Assembly (NCBI RefSeq): GCF_002741105.1
Contig: NZ_NIQU01000006.1
Location: forward strand, 248,001 to 312,000
DNA length: 64,000 nucleotides
Reading direction: 5' to 3'
Origin: Pseudomonas sediminis
GTDB lineage: Bacteria > Pseudomonadota > Gammaproteobacteria > Pseudomonadales > Pseudomonadaceae
How positions within the stretch are numbered: position 1 is the stretch's first letter; each line of letters opens with the position of its first letter. The notes under the pieces are model-generated. The model was not told where the DNA came from and searched no databases. It worked only from the letters and a program-made list of their open reading frames with translations. The position numbers were made by a program, and so were the translations under genes. Below are positions 17,011-25,580 of this stretch, in pieces.

Positions 17011-18494
17011 GCTTCGCTGCGCACGCGTTTAACGGCGTCCAGCCAACCGGCGTACAGCCGTTCGCGGTGCGCCTCGTTCATCCGCGGCTCGAAACGCTGC
17101 TGACGATGCCAGTGACTGGCGATGGCGTTCAGGTCCTGGTACAGGCCTAGCTTCAGGCCTGCCAGATAGGCGACGCCGAGCGCAGTGGTCTCGGTGACCT
17201 CCGGGCGTTCGACGCTGACGCCGAGAATGTCGGCGAGAAACTGCATGACCCAGTTGTTCTCTACCATGCCGCCGTCGACACGCAGCGCACTGGGCGCCGC
17301 CGCGCCGTCCTGGCGCATGGCTTCGAGCAGGTCACGGGTCTGGTAGCACACCGACTGCAGGCCGGCGGTGACGATCTCCTTGATCCCGGTATCGCGGGTC
17401 AAACCGAAGATGGCACCGCGTGCCTTCGGGTCCCAATACGGCGCGCCCAGGCCGGTGAATGCCGGCACCAGGTAGACGCCGCAGGCTTCACCGGTGGCCT
17501 CGGCCAGCGCCTCACTCTCGCGCGCATGGCTGATCAGCTTGATACCGTCACGCAGCCACTGCACCGCCGCGCCCGCGACGAAGATGCTGCCCTCCACCGC
17601 GTAGGTGACCTTGCCATCGAGGCGATAGCCGACCGTGGTCAGCAGACGGTTCTTCGAACTCACCGGCTGATCGCCAGTGTTCTGGATCATGAAACAGCCA
17701 GTGCCGTAGGTGCTCTTGACCATGCCCGGCTCGAAGCAGGCCTGGCCGATCAGGGCCGCCTGCTGGTCACCGGCCATGCCCAGCACCGGAATACTGGCGC
17801 CGAGCAGCGCGCTGTCGGTGTGACCGAACTCGGCAGCGCAGTCGAGCACCTCGGGCAGCAGGCTGGCCGGGATCTCGAACAGCTTGAGCAGCTCTTCGTC
17901 CCACTGCTGGGTGTGGATGTTGAACATCAGCGTGCGCGAGGCGTTGCTGGCGTCGGTGCGGTGCACCTTGCCATCGGTCAGACGCCACAACAGGAAGCTG
18001 TCGACGGTGCCGAAGCGCAGCTCACCGCGCTCGGCCCGCTCACGAGCGCCCGGCACGTTATGCAGAATCCAGCGCAGCTTGGTGGCGGAGAAATACGGAT
18101 CGATCAGCAGGCCGGTCTTGGCCGAGACCGCCGCCTCGTGGCCTTGCTCCTTGAGCCCGGCGCAATAGTCGGCGGTGCGGCGATCCTGCCAGACGATGGC
18201 CGGATGGATGGGCGTACCAGTGACGGAATCCCACACCAGGGTGGTTTCGCGCTGGTTGGTGATGCCGATGGCGGCAATCGCCTCGGGCTGCAGACCGCTG
18301 CTGGCAATGGCATCGTGGCAAACCTTGAGCGTGGAGGACCATATCTCCTCACCGTCGTGCTCGACCCAGCCATCCTGAGGGAAGTACTGCTTGAACTCCT
18401 GCTGAGCACGCGCAACCGGCAGCCCCTGATCATTGAAGATGATGGCGCGGGAGCTGGTGGTGCCCTGGTCGATGGCTAGCAGGTATTGGGTCAT
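17007..18494 (-). CDS. glpK: Glycerol kinase
   Basis: FGGY-family kinase of 495 residues phosphorylating glycerol to glycerol-3-phosphate. N-terminal YLLAIDQGTTSSRAIIF and the blocks WQDRRTADYC and VDGGMVENNWVMQFLADIL are intact. AAGGAAT lies just upstream of the ATG. Unlike the glpF-glpK pairing usual in Pseudomonas, no facilitator gene is found here; the gene upstream is ybaK, 82 bp away on the same strand. The 82-bp gap contains the palindrome CTGCAGTTGACTGCAG. Confidence 0.96.
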   Translation of the reverse strand: MTQYLLAIDQGTTSSRAIIFNDQGLPVARAQQEFKQYFPQDGWVEHDGEEIWSSTLKVCHDAIASSGLQPEAIAAIGITNQRETTLVWDSVTGTPIHPAIVWQDRRTADYCAGLKEQGHEAAVSAKTGLLIDPYFSATKLRWILHNVPGARERAERGELRFGTVDSFLLWRLTDGKVHRTDASNASRTLMFNIHTQQWDEELLKLFEIPASLLPEVLDCAAEFGHTDSALLGASIPVLGMAGDQQAALIGQACFEPGMVKSTYGTGCFMIQNTGDQPVSSKNRLLTTVGYRLDGKVTYAVEGSIFVAGAAVQWLRDGIKLISHARESEALAEATGEACGVYLVPAFTGLGAPYWDPKARGAIFGLTRDTGIKEIVTAGLQSVCYQTRDLLEAMRQDGAAAPSALRVDGGMVENNWVMQFLADILGVSVERPEVTETTALGVAYLAGLKLGLYQDLNAIASHWHRQQRFEPRMNEAHRERLYAGWLDAVKRVRSEA

Positions 18495-18576
18495 GCGAGA
18501 TTCCTTGTTGTTATCGGTAGCATTCACTGCAGTTGACTGCAGACTGGCTTATTTTGCTGGCAGCATACTGCTCGCT

Positions 18577-19047
18577 TCAGGCTTTGCCGATAGCGGCGAA
18601 CTGCCCCTGAGTGTGCTGCGCCAGGGTCTCGGCCGAAAGCTCCAGCTCTAGCCCTCGCCGGCCACCACTGACGTGAATGGTGGGATGCTGGCGTGCACTT
18701 TCGTCGATAAAGGTACGCAGGCGCTTCTTCTGCCCTAGCGGGCTGATACCGCCAACCAGATAACCGGTGGCGCGCTGTGCGGCCGCCGGGTCGGCCATGT
18801 CCGCTTTCTTCGCCCTAGCAGCTGCTGCCAGCGCCTTGAGATCGAGGCTGCCCGCCACCGGCACGACCGCCACCAGCAGCTCGCCCTTCTCGGTCGCTGC
18901 GAGCAGGGTCTTGTACACGCACTCGGGTGCCAGCCCCAGCTTCTCGGCCGCCTCTAGCCCGTAAGACGGCGCCTTGGGATCGTGCTGGTAGCTGTGCACG
19001 CGGTGTTCGGCCTTGGCCTTTTTCAACAGATCGATTGCGGGAGTCAT
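18577..19047 (-). CDS. ybaK: Cys-tRNA(Pro)/Cys-tRNA(Cys) deacylase YbaK
   Basis: YbaK/EbsC-type editing protein of 156 residues that hydrolyses Cys-tRNA(Pro) formed by prolyl-tRNA synthetase. Recognisable blocks are MTPAIDLLKKA, VYKTLLAATEKGELLVAVVPV and the loop ATGYLVGGISPLGQKKRLRTF. It starts at the ATG whose codon is immediately preceded by a GlpR-like half-site. The gene is oriented with glpK and may form an operon with it. Confidence 0.92.
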   Translation of the reverse strand: MTPAIDLLKKAKAEHRVHSYQHDPKAPSYGLEAAEKLGLAPECVYKTLLAATEKGELLVAVVPVAGSLDLKALAAAARAKKADMADPAAAQRATGYLVGGISPLGQKKRLRTFIDESARQHPTIHVSGGRRGLELELSAETLAQHTQGQFAAIGKA

Positions 19048-19060
19048 GTTCGAATGTGAA
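19046..19060. promoter_or_regulatory. Candidate GlpR half-site at the ybaK start
   Basis: ATGTTCGAATGTGAA overlaps the ybaK initiation codon and carries the strong half ATGTTCGAA of the GlpR operator. The second half is degenerate, so this is weaker than the site before glpD. If used, it would bring ybaK-glpK under GlpR control. Confidence 0.4.
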
Positions 19061-19115
19061 AACGCGATAAAAGATGCCTTACAGTAACAGGCCCAAATCC
19101 ACCACCGCCACACCC

Positions 19116-19121
19116 TATAAT
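19116..19121 (+). promoter_or_regulatory. Candidate -10 element of glpR
   Basis: A perfect TATAAT lies 24 bases upstream of the glpR ATG, giving a very short leader. No good -35 box is seen at the expected distance. Confidence 0.35.
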
Positions 19122-19145
19122 GAGTGACCATCACAGGAAGCGCTC

Positions 19146-19904
19146 ATGAACCTCGCTCCGCGCCAGCACGACATTCTCAACCTCGCCCGCGAACGCGGCT
19201 ACGTCAGCATCGACGAACTGGCCCAGGCGTTCGCCGTGACCCCGCAGACCATTCGCCGCGACATCAACCAGCTGGCCGAGCACGGCCTGCTGCGCCGTAC
19301 CCATGGCGGCGCGGCCTGCGAATCGTCAAGCATCCAGAACACCGCCTACGGCATGCGCGCGGGGCAGATGCGCGAGGAGAAACAGCGCATCGCCGAGGCG
19401 GTGGCCGCGCAGATCCCCGATCACGCCTCGCTGTTCATCAACATCGGCACCACCACCGAAGCCATCGCCCGCGAGCTGCAGAACCACAAGGGTCTGAAGA
19501 TCATCACCAACAACCTGCACGTCGCCGCCCAGCTCAGCGCCAAGGCCGACTTCGAGGTGCTGGTGGCCGGCGGCACGGTGCGCGGCGACGGCGGTATCGT
19601 CGGCCAGGCCGCAGTGGATTTCATCCAGCAATTCAAGGTCGATTACGCCATCGTCGGCATCAGCGGTATCGACGACGACGGTAGCCTGCTCGACTTCGAC
19701 TACCAGGAAGTACGGGTTTCCCAGGCGATCATCGACAACGCCAGACAGGTCTTCCTCGCCGCCGACTCCAGCAAGTTCGGCCGCAACGCCTTGGTGCGCC
19801 TGGGCTCCATCGCCCTGGTCGACCGCGTCTTCACCGACAGCGCGCCGTCGGCTGCCATCACCCGCCTGCTGCACAGCCACAAGGTTCAGCTCGACCTGGT
19901 TTGA
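19146..19904 (+). CDS. glpR: Glycerol-3-phosphate regulon repressor, DeoR family
   Basis: DeoR-family repressor of 252 residues. The N-terminal winged helix includes FAVTPQTIRRDINQLAEHGLLRRTHGGA. The C-terminal sugar-phosphate-sensing domain contains FINIGTTTEAIARELQ and VAGGTVRGDGGIVGQAA. Placement between glpK and glpD, plus GlpR-like sites at 19046 and 20063, supports control of glycerol catabolism with glycerol-3-phosphate as inducer. AGGAAG precedes the ATG. Confidence 0.94.
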   Translation: MNLAPRQHDILNLARERGYVSIDELAQAFAVTPQTIRRDINQLAEHGLLRRTHGGAACESSSIQNTAYGMRAGQMREEKQRIAEAVAAQIPDHASLFINIGTTTEAIARELQNHKGLKIITNNLHVAAQLSAKADFEVLVAGGTVRGDGGIVGQAAVDFIQQFKVDYAIVGISGIDDDGSLLDFDYQEVRVSQAIIDNARQVFLAADSSKFGRNALVRLGSIALVDRVFTDSAPSAAITRLLHSHKVQLDLV

Positions 19905-19927
19905 CTAGTCTCTCAACGGCTATCGCG

Positions 19928-19978
19928 TAGGGCGGGTGCAACCCGCCGGCAACGTATCGGCGGATTGCACCCGCTCTA
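19928..19978. repeat. Pseudomonas-type intergenic hairpin repeat (GGCGGGTGCAACCCGCC)
   Basis: An outer 14-bp inverted repeat (TAGGGCGGGTGCAA, 19928-19941; complement with one mismatch at 19965-19978) contains an inner hairpin GGCGGGT / ACCCGCC. It lies between glpR and glpD. This family is familiar from many pseudomonad intergenic regions. Confidence 0.75.
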
Positions 19979-20062
19979 CAACTACAGCAAACACGATCCC
20001 TCAATACCGCTCGGCGCGCAATCGCGTGCCGGGGTAGCGAAGCTGCGCATCTTCGTCTAGCA

Positions 20063-20082
20063 TATTTTCGAAAGTGAACATC
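20063..20082. promoter_or_regulatory. GlpR operator before glpD
   Basis: TATTTTCGAAAGTGAACATC agrees with 17 of 20 positions of the E. coli GlpR consensus as I recall it. It is 33 bases upstream of the glpD ATG, overlapping the likely core promoter. A further TTCGAA at 20089-20094 lies in inverted arrangement to it. Confidence 0.65.
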
Positions 20083-20115
20083 AACACATTCGAATCCAAT
20101 AGCCGAGCGTGCCAC

Positions 20116-21645
20116 ATGCCCCACGACCAGTTCGCCAGCCCCGTTGCGGAAGTCTATGACCTCGCGGTCGTTGGCGGTGGAATCAATGGAGCGGGCATCG
20201 CCGCCGATGCAGCCGGTCGCGGCCTGTCCGTGTTCCTTTGCGAAAAGGATGATCTGGCCAGCCACACCTCCTCGGCCAGCAGCAAGTTGATCCACGGCGG
20301 TCTGCGCTATCTGGAACACCATGAGTTTCGCCTGGTGCGTGAGGCCCTGGCCGAACGCGAAGTGCTGCTGGCCAAGGCGCCGCATATCGTCAAACCGATG
20401 CGCTTCGTTCTGCCGCACCGCCCGCACCTGCGTCCGGCCTGGATGATTCGCGCCGGCCTGTTCCTCTACGATCACCTAGGCAAACGTGAGCGCCTGCCGG
20501 CTTCGCGCGGCCTGCGTTTCGGCGCTGGCAGCCCGCTGAAGGCGGAGATCAGCCGCGGCTTCGAATATTCCGACTGCTGGGTGGACGATGCTCGCTTGGT
20601 GGTGCTCAACGCTATGGCCGCACGGGAAAAAGGCGCGCACATCCACCCGCGCACCCGTTGCGTCAGCGCCCGACGCAGCAAGGGGTTGTGGCATATCCAC
20701 CTGGAGCGCAGCGACGGCAGCCTGCTGTCCATCCGTGCGCGGGCGCTGGTCAATGCCGCTGGCCCCTGGGTCGCGCGCTTCATCCGTGACGACCTCAAGC
20801 AGCAATCGCCGTATGGCATTCGTCTTATCCAGGGCAGCCACATCGTCGTGCCGCGCCTGTACGAAGGCGAGCAGGCCTACATCCTGCAAAACGAAGACCG
20901 CCGCATCGTCTTCGCCATCCCTTATCTGGAACGTTTCACCCTGATCGGCACCACCGACCGTGAATACCAGGGCGACCCTGCTCAGGTCACGATCACCGCC
21001 GAGGAAACTGACTACCTGCTCAAAGTGGTCAATGACCATTTCAAACAGCAGCTCAGCCGCGACGATGTGCTGCACAGCTTCGCAGGCGTACGGCCGCTGT
21101 GCGACGACGAATCCGATGAGCCGTCGGCCATTACCCGCGACTACACCCTGTCGCTCTCCGGTGCTCCGGGTGAAGCGCCGCTGCTGTCGGTATTCGGCGG
21201 CAAGCTGACCACCTACCGCAAGCTGGCCGAGTCCGCCATGCAACAGCTGGCGCCGCACTTCACTAAACTGGGCCCGAGCTGGACAGCCAGTGCCCCGTTG
21301 CCCGGCGGCGAAGATCTGCAAAGCCAGAGCGCCCTGGTTGAAGCACTCTGCGAACGCCACGGCTGGTTGCCCACCAGCCTGGCCATACGCTGGGCCACCA
21401 GCTATGGCAGCCGCACCTGGCGACTGCTCGACGGCGTACACAACCTCACCGACCTTGGCGAACACCTGGGTGCCGGGCTCTACACCCGCGAAGTGGACTA
21501 CCTGCGCCGCGAAGAGTGGGCGCGCAGCAGCGCCGACATCCTCTGGCGGCGCAGCAAGCTGGGCCTGTTCATGACTCCGGCGCAGCAGACACGTCTGCAG
21601 GACTACCTGAATAGCCGCGACCCGCATTCGGCTCATGCCGCCTGA
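20116..21645 (+). CDS. glpD: Aerobic glycerol-3-phosphate dehydrogenase
   Basis: FAD-dependent membrane-associated dehydrogenase of 509 residues that oxidises glycerol-3-phosphate to dihydroxyacetone phosphate and feeds electrons to quinone. The dinucleotide site is VVGGGINGAGIAADAAGRG. Also present are SSKLIHGGLRYLEH, FAGVRPLCDDESDEPSAITRDY and FGGKLTTYRKLAES. The start MPHDQFASPVAEVYD matches the remembered P. aeruginosa length; a GTG at 20074 falls inside the GlpR operator. A strong terminator follows. Confidence 0.96.
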   Translation: MPHDQFASPVAEVYDLAVVGGGINGAGIAADAAGRGLSVFLCEKDDLASHTSSASSKLIHGGLRYLEHHEFRLVREALAEREVLLAKAPHIVKPMRFVLPHRPHLRPAWMIRAGLFLYDHLGKRERLPASRGLRFGAGSPLKAEISRGFEYSDCWVDDARLVVLNAMAAREKGAHIHPRTRCVSARRSKGLWHIHLERSDGSLLSIRARALVNAAGPWVARFIRDDLKQQSPYGIRLIQGSHIVVPRLYEGEQAYILQNEDRRIVFAIPYLERFTLIGTTDREYQGDPAQVTITAEETDYLLKVVNDHFKQQLSRDDVLHSFAGVRPLCDDESDEPSAITRDYTLSLSGAPGEAPLLSVFGGKLTTYRKLAESAMQQLAPHFTKLGPSWTASAPLPGGEDLQSQSALVEALCERHGWLPTSLAIRWATSYGSRTWRLLDGVHNLTDLGEHLGAGLYTREVDYLRREEWARSSADILWRRSKLGLFMTPAQQTRLQDYLNSRDPHSAHAA

Positions 21646-21661
21646 ATTCTGCGTGCCCCAT

Positions 21662-21684
21662 GCCCCGCTTTGCGGGGCTTTTTT
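21662..21684 (+). terminator. Rho-independent terminator of glpD
   Basis: GCCCCGC, loop TTT, GCGGGGC, then six T residues, starting 17 bases after the glpD stop. Confidence 0.9.
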
Positions 21685-21847
21685 ATGGGCGCGAAAAAAT
21701 AAAATACCGGCGCTAGTTGCCCGATGGCGTCATGCCTGAACTTTCAGCAACTTATTTATTGCGTCAATTCAATAACTTGGCGCCATGATGCGGAATAAAA
21801 ACATTCTTATTCGGTTTTATTTTTACTTATGTTTCAAACACTTAGGT

Positions 21848-21876
21848 TTGACATAAAGAAGAACGAGGCCGAAAAT
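21848..21876 (+). promoter_or_regulatory. Candidate bfr promoter with AT-rich upstream region
   Basis: TTGACA (21848-21853), 17 bases, GAAAAT (21871-21876) lie about 40 bases before the bfr ATG. Upstream, from 21700, the DNA is markedly A/T-rich. It contains an inverted repeat AATAAAAAC (21794-21802) / GTTTTATTT (21814-21822). No convincing Fur box was read by eye. Confidence 0.45.
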
Positions 21877-21914
21877 TCAAGGCTATCACTGTCATTGAAA
21901 CTGCAGGAGCGGTC

Positions 21915-22385
21915 ATGAAAGGCGACAAGAAGGTCATTCAACACCTGAACAAGATTCTTGGTAACGAACTGGTCGCCATCAACCAGTACTTCCTGCATGC
22001 GCGCATGTATGAAGACTGGGGCCTGAAAAAACTCGGCGAGCATGAGTACCACGAGTCCATCGACGAGATGAAGCACGCCGACAAGCTGATCAAGCGCATC
22101 CTGTTCCTCGAGGGCATTCCGAACCTGCAGGACCTGGGCAAGATCCTGATCGGTGAAAACACCAAGGAAATGCTCGAATGCGACCTGAAGATCGAGCACA
22201 AGGCCCATGGTGACCTGAAGGCTGCCATAGCCTATTGCGAGAGCATTGGTGACTACGCCAGCCGTGAGTTGCTGGAAGAAATCCTCTGCTCCGAGGAAGA
22301 TCACATCGACTGGCTGGAAACCCAGCTCAGCCTGATCGAAGCAGTAGGCCTGCAGAACTACCTGCAGTCGCAGATGGACGAATAA
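21915..22385 (+). CDS. bfr: Bacterioferritin (haem-binding)
   Basis: Ferritin-like iron store of 156 residues forming 24-mers. Haem ligand Met52 lies in SIDEMKHAD. Ferroxidase ligands are all present: Glu18, Glu51, His54, Glu94, Glu127 and His130. This identifies the catalytic, haem-binding type (P. aeruginosa BfrB). AGGAG precedes the ATG. It is a single gene between its own promoter and terminator. Confidence 0.96.
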   Translation: MKGDKKVIQHLNKILGNELVAINQYFLHARMYEDWGLKKLGEHEYHESIDEMKHADKLIKRILFLEGIPNLQDLGKILIGENTKEMLECDLKIEHKAHGDLKAAIAYCESIGDYASRELLEEILCSEEDHIDWLETQLSLIEAVGLQNYLQSQMDE

Positions 22386-22409
22386 GCCTTACCCGCTACA
22401 TAAAAGAAT

Positions 22410-22433
22410 GGGAGCCAATGGCTCCCGTTTTTT
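22410..22433 (+). terminator. Rho-independent terminator of bfr
   Basis: GGGAGCC, loop AAT, GGCTCCC and a run of seven T residues after one G. Weak T-richness on the other side may also help stop the convergent efflux transcript. Confidence 0.85.
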
Positions 22434-22499
22434 ATTGCCATGACGAACCCCGTGGAAGGGGCTCAAGCAGCGACGGTCAGTCGCCGCTGATGCCACGAC

Positions 22500-25400
22500 T
22501 CAACGCGCCTCGCTCTCCTTGACCCGGAACCACGCCGCATACAGCGCCGGCAGGAACAGCAGAGTCAATGCCGTGGCCACCACCAGTCCGCCCATGATGG
22601 CCACCGCCATCGGCCCGAAGAACACGCTGCGCGACAGCGGAATCATCGCCAGCACCGCCGCCAGGGCGGTCAGCACGATCGGCCGGAAGCGGCGCACCGT
22701 CGCCTCGATGATGGCGTGCCAGCGGTCCAGGCCGTGGCTGATGTCCTGCTCGATCTGATCGACCAGGATCACCGAGTTGCGCATGATCATCCCAGCCAGG
22801 GCGATGGTGCCGAGCATGGCGACGAAGCCGAACGGCTGGCGGAAGATCAGCAGGAACAGGGTCACGCCGATCAGGCCCAACGGCGCGGTGAGAAATACCA
22901 TCGCCGAACGCGAGAAGCTTTTCAGCTGCAGCATCAGCAGCGTCAGTACCACCACGATGAACAGCGGGACACCCGCGTTGACCGACTTCTGTCCGCGCTG
23001 GGAATCCTCAACCGTGCCTCCGACCTCCAGCAGATAACCCGCAGGCAGCTCGGCGCGGATCGGGTCGAGCGTCGGCAGGATCTGCTGGGTCAGGTTGGCC
23101 GGCTGCTGCTTGCCATAGACGTCGGCACGCACGGTGACGTTGGGCAGACGGTTGCGGTGCCAGATGATGCCTTCCTCGAAGCCGTACTCCAGGGTCGCCA
23201 CCTGCGACAGTGCCACACTGCGACCGCTGTCGGTCGGCACCGCCAGGCTCGGCAGCAGGCTCAGCGCCTTGCGCTCCTGCGGCGTGCCGCGCTGGAGAAT
23301 CTCGATCAGCTCATTACCTTCGCGATACTGGCTGACACTGGTACCGGACAGCGAACCCTGCAGGAAGCGCGACAACTCGGCGGTGTTGACGCCCAGCGCG
23401 CGGGCGCGATCCTGATCGATATTGAGGATCACCACCTTGCTCGGCTCCTCCCAGTCCAGGTGCACATTCACCACATGCGGGTTCTCGCGCACCTTGTCCG
23501 CCACCTGACGGGCCAGCGCGCGCACCTCGGCGATGTGCTCACCGCTGACGCGGAACTGGATCGGGTAGCCCACGGGCGGCCCGTTCTCCAGGCGGCTGAC
23601 GCGACTGCGCAAGGTCGGGAACTCGTCGTTCATCACCTTGATCAGCCAACCACGCAGGCGCTCTCGCTCTTCAATGCTTTTGGCCAGTACCACGAACTGG
23701 GCAAAGCTGGCCGCCGGCAACTGTTGATCCAACGGCAGGTAAAAACGCGGCGACCCCGTGCCGACGTAGGCCACGTAGTTGTCGATGCCGGGCTGCTCCT
23801 TGAGCAGCTTTTCCAGGCGATGCACCTCGGCCTCGGTAGCGCTCAGCGAAGCGCCCTCCTCCAGTTTGATGTCGACCATCAGCTCCAAGCGTCCAGAGGC
23901 CGGGAAGAACTGTTGCGGCACGAAACGAAACAGCAGCACCGACGCAACGAATAGTGCAATGGTCAGCAGGATCACGATGCCACGGCGGCGCACGCACCAT
24001 TCCACCGTGGCGCGAACGCGGCGGTAGAACGGCGTCGAATAGGGGTCATGACCTGAATCGCTGCCGCCGTGCTTGGCAGCGTGCAGTTTGGCCAGATCCG
24101 GCAGCAGCTTGTCGCCCAGATAGGGTACGAACATCACTGCCGCGATCCATGAGGCGATCAGCGAAATGGCCACCACCTGGAAGATCGAGCGGGTGTACTC
24201 ACCGGTACCGGACTGCGCAGTGGCGATGGGCAGGAAACCGGCAGCGGTGATCAGGGTGCCGGTGAGCATGGGGAAAGCCGTACTGGTCCAGGCGAAACTG
24301 GCCGCTTTGAAGCGGTCGTAGCCCTGCTCCATCTTGATCGCCATCATCTCCACCGCGATGATCGCGTCGTCCACCAGTAGGCCGAGGCCGAGCACCAGCG
24401 CGCCGAGAGAAATCTTGTGCAGGCCGATGCCGAGGTAGTACATAGCAGCGAAGGTCATCGCCAATACCAACGGGATCACCAGCGCCACCACCAGGCCGGT
24501 GCGCAGACCGAGGGAGAAGAAGCTGACCGCGAGCACGATCACCAACGCCTCCACCAGCACCTTGACGAACTCGCCCACGCCGGTCTTCACCGCCGCCGGC
24601 TGATCCGACACCTTGCGCAGCTCCATACCCAACGGCAACGTCTGTTGCAGACGGGCGAACTCGTCTTCCAATGCCTTGCCCAGCACCAGGATATCGCCGC
24701 CGTCCTTCATCGATACGGCAATGCCCAGGGCGTCCTCGCCCATGAAACGCATGCGCGGCGCGGGTGGGTCGTTGAAACCGCGCTTGACCTCGGCAACGTC
24801 AGCAATGCGGAAGGTGCGATCAGCAACGCGAATGGGAAAATCGCGGATTTCCTCCACCGACTCGAAACGCCCGGTCACGCGCAGTTGAATACGTTCGCTG
24901 GGGGTTTCGAAAAAGCCGGCAGCGGCTACCGCGTTCTGCGCCTCCAGCGCCTGCTGCACGGCAGACAGTGGCAAACCGAGGGTAGCCAGCTTGGTGTTGG
25001 ACAGTTCGATCCAGATCTTCTCGTCCTGCAGCCCCACCAGTTCGACCTTGCCCACATCCTTGACCCGCTGCAGTTGCAGCTGCAGACGGTCGGCGTAGTC
25101 CTTGAGCACCGCGTAGTCGAAACCGCTACCGGTCAGCGCATAGATATTGCCGAAGGTGGTGCCGAATTCATCGTTGAAAAACGGCCCCTGAATACCGGGC
25201 GGCAGCGTGTGGCGAATGTCGCTGATCTTCTTGCGCACCTGATACCACAGCTCGGGAATCTCGGAGCTGCGCATCGAGTCGCGCGCCATGAAGGTGACCT
25301 GCGACTCGCCCGGGCGGGAGAAGCTGGTGATGCGGTCGTACTCGCCGGTCTCCATCAACTTCTTCTCGATGCGCTCGGTGACCTGACGCGACACCTCTTC

Positions 25401-25574
25401 GGCGCTGGCGCCCGGCCAGTTGGTGCGGATCACCATGGCCTTGAAGGTGAACGGCGGGTCTTCGCTCTGGCCCAGCTTGGTGTAGGAGAGCGCCCCTACC
25501 ACGGCGAACAACAGCATGATGTAGAGGACGATCTGACGATGACGCAGCGCCCAGGCAGACAGGTTGAAGCTCAT
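22500..25574 (-). CDS. mexK: RND multidrug efflux permease (MexK-like)
   Basis: Inner-membrane proton-driven pump of 1,024 residues with the HAE1 RND layout: TM1 at about 12-30, a large periplasmic loop, TM2-6 with the paired acidic residues GLLVDDAII near residue 405, then a second loop and TM7-12. Length, the upstream 367-residue adaptor, the divergent TetR gene and the adjacent rsmJ match the P. aeruginosa mexJK-mexL locus as I remember it. MexJK exports triclosan and, with OprM, erythromycin. No outer-membrane channel is encoded here. AAGGAGT within the end of the adaptor gene precedes the ATG; the gap is 6 bp. Confidence 0.82.
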   Translation of the reverse strand: MSFNLSAWALRHRQIVLYIMLLFAVVGALSYTKLGQSEDPPFTFKAMVIRTNWPGASAEEVSRQVTERIEKKLMETGEYDRITSFSRPGESQVTFMARDSMRSSEIPELWYQVRKKISDIRHTLPPGIQGPFFNDEFGTTFGNIYALTGSGFDYAVLKDYADRLQLQLQRVKDVGKVELVGLQDEKIWIELSNTKLATLGLPLSAVQQALEAQNAVAAAGFFETPSERIQLRVTGRFESVEEIRDFPIRVADRTFRIADVAEVKRGFNDPPAPRMRFMGEDALGIAVSMKDGGDILVLGKALEDEFARLQQTLPLGMELRKVSDQPAAVKTGVGEFVKVLVEALVIVLAVSFFSLGLRTGLVVALVIPLVLAMTFAAMYYLGIGLHKISLGALVLGLGLLVDDAIIAVEMMAIKMEQGYDRFKAASFAWTSTAFPMLTGTLITAAGFLPIATAQSGTGEYTRSIFQVVAISLIASWIAAVMFVPYLGDKLLPDLAKLHAAKHGGSDSGHDPYSTPFYRRVRATVEWCVRRRGIVILLTIALFVASVLLFRFVPQQFFPASGRLELMVDIKLEEGASLSATEAEVHRLEKLLKEQPGIDNYVAYVGTGSPRFYLPLDQQLPAASFAQFVVLAKSIEERERLRGWLIKVMNDEFPTLRSRVSRLENGPPVGYPIQFRVSGEHIAEVRALARQVADKVRENPHVVNVHLDWEEPSKVVILNIDQDRARALGVNTAELSRFLQGSLSGTSVSQYREGNELIEILQRGTPQERKALSLLPSLAVPTDSGRSVALSQVATLEYGFEEGIIWHRNRLPNVTVRADVYGKQQPANLTQQILPTLDPIRAELPAGYLLEVGGTVEDSQRGQKSVNAGVPLFIVVVLTLLMLQLKSFSRSAMVFLTAPLGLIGVTLFLLIFRQPFGFVAMLGTIALAGMIMRNSVILVDQIEQDISHGLDRWHAIIEATVRRFRPIVLTALAAVLAMIPLSRSVFFGPMAVAIMGGLVVATALTLLFLPALYAAWFRVKESEAR

Positions 25575-25580
25575 GCGGGC

